This document shows, piece after piece, positions 1 to 3,593 of a DNA stretch of 7,660 bases. This DNA comes from JBBIQZ01 sp037442065. GTDB taxonomy: Bacteria > Patescibacteriota > CPR2_A > CG2-30-33-46. The DNA lies in contig JBBIQZ010000032.1 of assembly GCA_037442065.1 (NCBI GenBank), forward strand, positions 1-7,660, given 5' to 3'. Numbering within the stretch: the stretch's first letter is position 1; every line of letters starts with the position of its first letter. Below the pieces are notes generated by a model. It was not told where the DNA came from. It ran no database searches and worked only from the letters and a program-made list of their open reading frames with translations. Position numbers and translations under genes: made by a program.

Positions 1-297
1 AATTGCTTCTTTAACTTCGTCTAAACTTTTATAATTAGAAATTACAAAAGCCTTGCTGTCGGATATTGTTAAATCAGAAACCGCATCGGTTAACTTTACA
101 CCCAACTCGCCGGTATCTTGGTTTACGATGCCAATTGGAGTTTCTTTAAGCGAGTTTTGGCTGGGGAAAATATAGCCCACAAGAATCATCATAAAAATTG
201 GCATTATAGCAAAAGTTATAAGCCGCAGGTGATCTCTTCTAAATTCTAATAAATCTTTCTTGGCAATCTGCCACAAATCACTTAACGTATTAAGCAT
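1..297 (-). CDS. ABC-2 type transporter permease, N-terminal part (runs off the window)
   Basis: This gene begins at an ATG whose last coding base lies 3 bases beyond the ATPase stop, and it leaves the window after 99 codons. A clear Shine-Dalgarno (GAGGT) lies just upstream, inside the end of the ATPase gene. The visible protein has a basic, amphipathic start (about residues 10-25), one hydrophobic segment (about 26-44, ending GYIFP) and then the beginning of a soluble domain containing GIVNQDTGELG (56-66). That layout of first membrane helix followed by an extracytoplasmic domain opening with a VxNxD-type strand is typical of ABC-2 family permeases (the DrrB/YhgE-like branch). It should be the membrane partner of the adjacent ATPase, forming an exporter. 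The substrate cannot be told. The remaining membrane helices are outside the window. Confidence 0.85.
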   Translation of the reverse strand, partial: MLNTLSDLWQIAKKDLLEFRRDHLRLITFAIMPIFMMILVGYIFPSQNSLKETPIGIVNQDTGELGVKLTDAVSDLTISDSKAFVISNYKSLDEVKEAI

Positions 298-300
298 AAA

Positions 301-1128
301 TTACCTCACTCTTTTATTTTCCGGACCGCCAAAATGCCGGGGCCTTTCCGAAGAAATCCGACCGGTAGCAATGTCGCGAATCTCTCTGCCGGTTATTTCT
401 AAAAATACATCTTCCAGTGTCGGATTTTTAATTTCTTTTACTCTATTTTTTAAGTTCTCTACGGTATCTAAAGCAGCAATTTTACCATGATCAATAATGG
501 CCACTCGGTCCGATAAAGCTTCGGCTTCAATCATATCATGAGTGGTTAAAATAATAGTTATTCCATGGTTGTTAAGCTCTCTTAAAAAATCCCTAATAAC
601 TCTTGTTGTTTGAGGATCAAGCCCCAAAGTTGGCTCATCAAGAAACAAAACCTCTGGTTCGGTTAAAAGGGCGCGGATAATACTTATACGTTGTTTCATT
701 CCAGTTGAATAAGTACCGGCTAAATGATTACGCCATTCATCCATATGCATCCTTTTAAGCCATTTGTCAGCTCTTTCTTTGATGATATTTTCAGGAAGAT
801 GGTTAAGCTTGCCAAAAAAGCTAAGATTTTCATCGGCTGTTAGACGATTGTAAAGAATAATCTTTTCAGCAACCAAACCGATGCGTTTCCTAACTTCGCT
901 TTGGTCTTTTAAAATATCAAAACCGGCAATTTTTGCTTGCCCGGAAGCTGGACAAAGAAGAGTGGTTAACATCCTTATTGTGGTTGATTTTCCGGCGCCA
1001 TTTGGCCCTAAAAAGCCAAAAATTTCCCCCTTTTTTACATTAAAAGAAATATCATCAACAGCTGTAAAACTACCAAATTTTTTAGATAAATTAAAAACTT
1101 CAATTATATTTGAAGAATTGCTAGCCAT
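301..1128 (-). CDS. ABC transporter ATP-binding protein (DrrA/NodI-like, ABC-2 exporter type)
   Basis: A 275-residue nucleotide-binding subunit that should power the permease encoded 3 bases downstream. All motifs are visible: Walker A GPNGAGKST at 41-49, the signature region YSTGMKQR at 140-147, Walker B LFLDE at 161-165, the D-loop GLD at 169-171 and the switch histidine H197 in TTHD. The C-terminal stretch NPTLEDVFLEITGR (about 236-249) is the tail typical of the DrrA/daunorubicin-resistance type subfamily, which exports lipids, drugs or polysaccharides. The Q-loop position appears to carry glutamate (E88, in VAEK), a variant I recall in this subfamily. About 26 extra residues, polar and basic, follow the usual end. 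No strong ribosome binding site precedes the ATG. With only 3 bases to the stop of the AbrB gene, translation is probably coupled to it. The substrate is unknown. Confidence 0.93.
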   Translation of the reverse strand: MASNSSNIIEVFNLSKKFGSFTAVDDISFNVKKGEIFGFLGPNGAGKSTTIRMLTTLLCPASGQAKIAGFDILKDQSEVRKRIGLVAEKIILYNRLTADENLSFFGKLNHLPENIIKERADKWLKRMHMDEWRNHLAGTYSTGMKQRISIIRALLTEPEVLFLDEPTLGLDPQTTRVIRDFLRELNNHGITIILTTHDMIEAEALSDRVAIIDHGKIAALDTVENLKNRVKEIKNPTLEDVFLEITGREIRDIATGRISSERPRHFGGPENKRVR

Positions 1129-1131
1129 TTT

Positions 1132-1371
1132 TTATTTTTTTATCACTTTCTTTAGATTCTCAAATTTTTTAGTCATTTTTTCAATTAAGCCGGCCATTTC
1201 CTCTGCTTTAATCATCACTAAAACTTTGCCATGCTTTAAGAAAGTAACTAGTTTGTCACCAGCCTTAAGACCCATTTTATTGCGGATATCTACCGGAATA
1301 ACTACCTGCCCTCTTTCTCCTAGACTGGTAATTCCATAGGATATTTTACTATCTTTTTTCTCCTTAAACAT
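1132..1371 (-). CDS. AbrB/SpoVT family transcriptional regulator (swapped-hairpin DNA-binding domain)
   Basis: A 79-residue protein with a SpoVT-AbrB domain at about residues 13-56. ITSLGERGQVVIPVDIRNKMGL is the classic N-terminal half of the fold, followed by AGDKL and a hydrophobic strand around GKVLVMIK. A short basic helical tail ends in lysines. These domains dimerise to bind DNA and often repress their own operon. The reading frame is open 19 codons further upstream, but I chose the internal ATG at 1371. It has a good Shine-Dalgarno (GGGAGA, 1376-1381) at proper spacing, and the extra residues are encoded by palindromic leader DNA and resemble nothing in the family. It is the first gene of the regulator-ATPase-permease operon and probably controls it. 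An antitoxin role is unlikely because no toxin gene follows. Confidence 0.9.
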   Translation of the reverse strand: MFKEKKDSKISYGITSLGERGQVVIPVDIRNKMGLKAGDKLVTFLKHGKVLVMIKAEEMAGLIEKMTKKFENLKKVIKK

Positions 1372-1467
1372 TTTATCTCCCGAGGCCTCGCAATATATCC
1401 ATTTCTTTGGCGAGGCCGAGCCCAGCACTTAAGTTTTAAGTGCTGGGTAAATATGAAAAGTATGATA
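1372..1467 (-). promoter_or_regulatory. Structured 5' leader of the AbrB-ABC operon with two hairpins
   Basis: Between the predicted transcription start (about 1467) and the AbrB start codon lie two inverted repeats. The first is a perfect 12-bp stem (CCCAGCACTTAA at 1421-1432 with 1436-1447) closed by a 3-base loop. The second is an 8-bp stem (GGCCTCGC at 1384-1391 with 1410-1417) around an 18-base loop. Its inner arm lies within a 10-base palindrome, CGAGGCCTCG (1381-1390), that touches the Shine-Dalgarno. No U-tract follows either stem, so these are not ordinary terminators. They could be an operator for the AbrB protein, an RNA element controlling translation, or a copy of a dispersed repeat. 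Nothing visible decides between these. Confidence 0.55.
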
Positions 1468-1473
1468 TTTCTT

Positions 1474-1502
1474 ATATTATCAACGCTAAAAAAATCAGTC
1501 AA
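1474..1502 (-). promoter_or_regulatory. Predicted sigma-70 promoter of the AbrB-ABC operon
   Basis: On the minus strand TTGACT (1497-1502, five of six matches to the -35 consensus) is separated by exactly 17 bases from TAATAT (1474-1479, four of six matches to -10). A TG one base before the -10 makes it an extended -10 element. Transcription would start near 1467 and read the structured leader, then the AbrB, ATPase and permease genes. Confidence 0.65.
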
Positions 1503-1537
1503 GACTTTTTTACTTCTTAATATAGATTTATAACCAG

Positions 1538-1789
1538 CTATTTGTTCTTGTAGATTTTATTCCAGAATTTAAATCCCCAAAAAGTACCCAACAAAATACC
1601 AATCAAAAGCAAAACAACTGTCATTATATGATGGATTAAATACCATTGGCTCCAATTTAGCCCCAAGCTAAACTTCTTAAAATCAGAAACCAACAGATAG
1701 ATAACCGGCATCTCAATTAAACCATGCAAGATAGTGCTTAGCATTATTCCTAGGATAATAAATAATGTTATATAGATTGTTTTCTTCAT
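1538..1789 (-). CDS. Small two-helix membrane protein of unknown function
   Basis: An 83-residue protein with two hydrophobic segments, at about residues 4-35 (broken by HGLIEMP, a polar/proline stretch) and 56-74. Between them is a short loop with SDFKKFSLGLNWSQW and then IHHI. The N-terminus is KK and the end is basic (YKNK), so both termini are probably cytoplasmic. I do not recognise a function. I remember similar small proteins with the HGLIE-P-IYLL and W--IHH pattern in CPR genomes, but cannot check this here. The ATG is followed at once by a hydrophobic sequence. The Shine-Dalgarno is weak (GAG almost touching the start), and the broken mini-gene ends only 8 bases upstream, so translation may originally have been coupled to it. 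Confidence 0.75.
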   Translation of the reverse strand: MKKTIYITLFIILGIMLSTILHGLIEMPVIYLLVSDFKKFSLGLNWSQWYLIHHIMTVVLLLIGILLGTFWGFKFWNKIYKNK

Positions 1790-1797
1790 GCTCTTTT

Positions 1798-1951
1798 TTA
1801 TTTTTTAATTGCTTCTTTTATGATTTCTAGATTACAGGAATGATATCTATAACACCGATCCTCGCATTTTAGAGCTAATTTCCTGCTTTTATAATATAGT
1901 CCCGCATTCTTCTCATTGATATAAGTTTTCTTTTTCTAATTTTTTAACCAT
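1798..1951 (-). pseudogene. Broken Cys-rich mini-gene (in-frame TGA plus +1 frameshift)
   Basis: An ATG at 1949-1951 with a perfect AGGAG (1956-1960, 4 bases away) opens MVKKLEKENLYQ, then meets TGA at 1913-1915. Reading past it gives EECG. One extra base (1900) must then be skipped to enter a second good frame, LYYKSRKLALKCEDRC followed by YRYHSCNLEIIKEAIKK, which ends with TAA at 1798-1800. The reconstructed product of about 50 residues has CxxC-like and CxxxC-x5-C cysteines, suggesting a tiny zinc-binding protein. I recall CPR proteins of this shape with LYQCEECG and SCNLEI motifs. If so, the TGA replaces the first cysteine codon (TGT/TGC to TGA). Two lesions, 13 bases apart, argue for decay, although an assembly error or recoding is possible. 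It lies between the tRNA locus and the two-helix protein gene, apparently in one transcription unit. Confidence 0.7.
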
Positions 1952-2001
1952 ATTACTCCTATTTTATTTTTAGTCAGATGTGGTCGGGATGGCCGGATTT
2001 T

Positions 2002-2114
2002 CATCCCGCACTTTCTCTCTGTCGGGGATGCCAGATTTGAACTGGCGACCTCCGCGTCCCGAACGCGGCGCGCTACCACTGCGCCAATCCCCGAAACAAA
2101 GAAAGTGCGGGACG
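2002..2114. repeat. 17-bp inverted repeat flanking tRNA-Pro
   Basis: The arms at 2098-2114 and 2002-2018 (minus strand CGTCCCGCACTTTCTTT and its complement) pair over 17 bp with two G-T wobbles and no bulge. They enclose the tRNA-Pro gene with 4 and 3 spare bases. The left arm also contains CGGGATG (2002-2008), which can instead pair perfectly with CATCCCG (1985-1991) of the neighbouring tRNA 3' piece. No target-site duplication is evident outside the arms. Confidence 0.8.
2022..2093 (-). tRNA. tRNA-Pro(CGG)
   Basis: A complete 72-base cloverleaf on the minus strand. It has a 7-bp acceptor CGGGGAT/ATCCCCG with discriminator A at 2022, T8, a perfect 4-bp D stem GCGC/GCGC, a 5-bp anticodon stem CCGCG/CGCGG around TTCGGGA (anticodon CGG), a 5-base variable loop and a T arm GCCAG-TTCAAAT-CTGGC. 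All stems pair without mismatch, and the invariant T33, TTC and A58 are present. CCA is not encoded (CAG follows). It should decode CCG proline codons. It sits inside the T loop of a degenerate tRNA-Pro-like sequence, on top of a 17-bp inverted repeat, with linkers of only 4 and 3 bases. Confidence 0.95.
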
Positions 2115-2285
2115 TGCCGGCGATCTCGTACACCCGAAGCATATGACTTACCACTAGGCCACATCCGATTTTAGCCTCTTATTTATGAATTAATACAAAA
2201 AGTTGCTTGGTCTTATTTTAATTTTGAGCAATGAAAAAAGATTAAGCAAGTCTTAAATTAAGAATACATTAAATAAGGAAAAATT

Positions 2286-2654
2286 ATGAGCCTTAAAATT
2301 AAAATTATTCACGAAGAAGATGTACCGGTTATTAAAATTGAGGGAGACCTAACCTATGCCGAAAAAGACAAGTACTTTCCACTCCAAACCGAAATCCTAA
2401 AACAAGCAAGAATAGGAAATTACAAAATCATTTTAGATTTAACAAAAACAAAGTTTCTAGACAGCAAAGGTTTAGGCTGCCTGATGGAAATTTCCGAAAT
2501 TGTTAAAATGCATAGAGGAAAAATAGGAATTGTTACTGACAATGTTGTCTTTAGGAGAATTTTTAGGTTTAAAAATTTTTCCAAATTCTTGGAGGTTTTC
2601 GATTCCGTTGCCGAAGCCACCTTTTTTTTAACAGAACTCTCCAACCAGTTTTAA
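2286..2654 (+). CDS. STAS-domain protein, anti-sigma factor antagonist-like (SpoIIAA/RsbV family)
   Basis: A 122-residue single-domain STAS protein and the only clear plus-strand gene here. The beta strands at about 4-8 and 14-19, the turn EGDLT (19-23), the strand IILDLTKTKFLD (48-59) and the loop DSKGLGCL (59-66) match the fold. S60 is the position phosphorylated by anti-sigma kinases in SpoIIAA/RsbV. A glycine-rich strand (GKIGIVT) and a C-terminal helix complete the domain. Start choice is supported by AAGGA 6 bases before the ATG. No anti-sigma kinase, phosphatase or sigma factor gene lies in the window, so the partner is unknown. In CPR-type bacteria such orphan STAS proteins might act in a two-partner switch or as scaffold. 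Its stop codon overlaps that of the convergent exonuclease gene. Confidence 0.88.
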   Translation: MSLKIKIIHEEDVPVIKIEGDLTYAEKDKYFPLQTEILKQARIGNYKIILDLTKTKFLDSKGLGCLMEISEIVKMHRGKIGIVTDNVVFRRIFRFKNFSKFLEVFDSVAEATFFLTELSNQF

Positions 2655-3364
2655 CCTTGACGAATATAGTTATTCCAATATTCGTATAATTTACTAGTTG
2701 CCCTTAAATCACCAACGTTATATTTTGCAATATCTAAAAATCTTTTCTCTTTAAAAAGCTTACCTACTTCATCGCCGGTAACTCCGTCTTCCTTGGGGCT
2801 TTTTATACCAAAAAGGCGGCTCCACAAATGAAGATTGCCTTTTTTTCTTACAGCACCATAAAAACAAAGCTGGTCTAACAGATCAATATGTTTGACTCCA
2901 AATTTTTGGCTTTCTAAATATCTGTTTGGCATTAAATTGATAGATGGTCTTATTTTATGGTATGCCGACCTTACGACCATAAACGGAGCATCAAACGCCC
3001 TGCCGTTAAAGCTAATAAACTCATCATAATCTTTTGCTGCTTCCCAAAAACTTAAAAGAATATCTTTCTCTGTTAGATTTTTAAATTTTATGCCTTCTTC
3101 CAAAATCTCGTTTGCTTTCTCTCCGGGCGCTTGGTAGTAAACTGCGCCTTTGTCTTTTTCTACGTCTAAAATTCCAATGGCGACTATTTCACCGGTTAAA
3201 GGAGAAAAACCAAGCTGGTTTTTTAAATCTTCCAAAGCAGCTTTGTATTCTTCTTCGCTTGCCGATTCTTTTTTAATCCAAGAGGTTAAACTTTCTTTGG
3301 TTGTTTTGTCAAAAGACTCAAAATTAAAGCCAACAGTTTCGATATCAAAAACTAATTTTTTCAT
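2651..3364 (-). CDS. Predicted 3'-5' exonuclease, PolB-exonuclease-like (DnaQ/RNase H fold)
   Basis: A 237-residue DEDDy-type nuclease. Exo I is DIET at 7-10 (D7, E9), Exo II is the SFNGRAFDAPF region (D125), and Exo III is YNVGD at 215-219 (Y215, D219). HIDLLDQL (159-166) and a region LHLWSRLFGI resemble the stand-alone family related to the exonuclease domain of DNA polymerase B. The expected role is metal-dependent removal of nucleotides from 3' ends in DNA repair or proofreading. No polymerase domain is present, and the length fits a free-standing enzyme. There is no Shine-Dalgarno before the ATG. Instead TATAAT (3371-3376) ends 6 bases upstream, suggesting a leaderless message. It shares overlapping stop codons with the STAS gene and lies downstream of the helicase-nuclease gene. 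Confidence 0.87.
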   Translation of the reverse strand: MKKLVFDIETVGFNFESFDKTTKESLTSWIKKESASEEEYKAALEDLKNQLGFSPLTGEIVAIGILDVEKDKGAVYYQAPGEKANEILEEGIKFKNLTEKDILLSFWEAAKDYDEFISFNGRAFDAPFMVVRSAYHKIRPSINLMPNRYLESQKFGVKHIDLLDQLCFYGAVRKKGNLHLWSRLFGIKSPKEDGVTGDEVGKLFKEKRFLDIAKYNVGDLRATSKLYEYWNNYIRQG

Positions 3365-3399
3365 AAAGTTATTATAACTTGGTTTTATTTCTTAGAAAA
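3365..3399 (-). promoter_or_regulatory. Candidate leaderless promoter of the exonuclease gene
   Basis: A perfect TATAAT (3371-3376) lies 6 bases before the ATG, so transcription would start at or next to the start codon. The hexamer sits inside an inverted repeat with 7-bp arms and a 1-base centre (3366-3380, AAGTTAT/ATAACTT), which could be an operator. No good -35 is visible at normal spacing, so the call is tentative. Confidence 0.4.
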
Positions 3400-3544
3400 G
3401 AAAATATCTTTAAAGAACGTCCTGAGGCGAGTTTGCTTGGTATTTTCTGGTAAAATATTTTAAACCAGAAAATAAACCCAGCCGAGGGCAGAGTGAGCGA
3501 AGCCGCTGGAGCGAGCGAGCGTTTCTTTAAAGATATTTTTTCTG
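3397..3544. repeat. Hairpin-rich intergenic element with long outer inverted repeat
   Basis: The outer arms at 3401-3419 and 3520-3539 (AATATCTTTAAAGAACG against its complement, one bulged base) pair over about 19 bp. Inside is a second perfect 11-bp hairpin, TATTTTCTGGT (3441-3451) with 3464-3474, whose loop contains AAAATATTTT. There is also a G+C-rich purine arm with CCAGC/GCTGG (3478-3482/3505-3509) ending in GAGCGAGCGAGCG (3508-3520). It sits between the helicase-nuclease and exonuclease genes and has no credible coding capacity. The rest of the 3365-3593 spacer holds only a weak hairpin (AAGC/GCTT, 3559-3570) followed on the minus strand by a short T-run, possibly a poor terminator for the helicase gene. 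The element may be a dispersed repeat, a structured RNA or a transcription-stop region. Confidence 0.6.
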
Positions 3545-3593
3545 TAGGAACCATCAAAAAGCAAGTGCTTATTTAAAAAACTATTTCTTTCCA

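Larger units (their letters stand above)
1981..2168 (-). pseudogene. Degenerate, interrupted tRNA-Pro(CGG)-like gene
   Basis: Two separated pieces together make one tRNA. The 5' piece (2117-2168) has the acceptor strand, T8, a D arm with A14, GG (2151-2152) and A21, an anticodon loop TTCGGGT (anticodon CGG at 2134-2136), a 5-base variable loop and the T-stem strand GCCGG (2117-2121). The 3' piece (1981-1997) has AT, the matching CCGGC (1992-1996), CATCCCG, discriminator A (1984) and an encoded CCA (1981-1983). The T loop between them is split by about 115 bases carrying another tRNA. The T stem pairs 5 of 5, but the acceptor has a C-C mismatch and a wobble end, the D stem a C-T mismatch and the anticodon stem an A-C mismatch. 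TTC of the T loop is missing. Most likely it is non-functional. Confidence 0.6.

Noticed and set aside
1320..1502. 60-codon minus-strand frame overlapping the AbrB leader
   Set aside because: It covers the promoter and both leader hairpins, and its repeated ARPR text reflects the DNA palindromes.
1494..1516. Minus-strand A-run, short AGTC/GACT hairpin and T-run as a terminator after the two-helix protein gene
   Set aside because: The stem is only 3-4 bp and the sequence is better explained as the -35 region of the AbrB operon.
1913..1915. TGA read as glycine (genetic code 25) to explain the broken mini-gene
   Set aside because: The frameshift would remain, the position looks like a cysteine, and dCTP deaminase ends properly at TGA with a terminator behind it.
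1998..2116. Group I intron in the outer tRNA
   Set aside because: The insert is too short, lies in the T loop instead of the anticodon loop, and is filled by a complete tRNA.
1936..2174. Several 60-70 codon open frames on both strands over the tRNA locus
   Set aside because: They are by-products of the G+C-rich tRNA sequences. The cloverleaf pairing explains the region.
2242..2270. TTAAGC-17-TACATT as a promoter for the STAS gene
   Set aside because: Both hexamers match poorly, and the predicted transcription start would cut into the Shine-Dalgarno.
3372..3557. 61-codon minus-strand open frame in the helicase-exonuclease spacer
   Set aside because: It runs through the palindromic element, has low-complexity Ser/Lys/Leu content, no family resemblance and no ribosome site.
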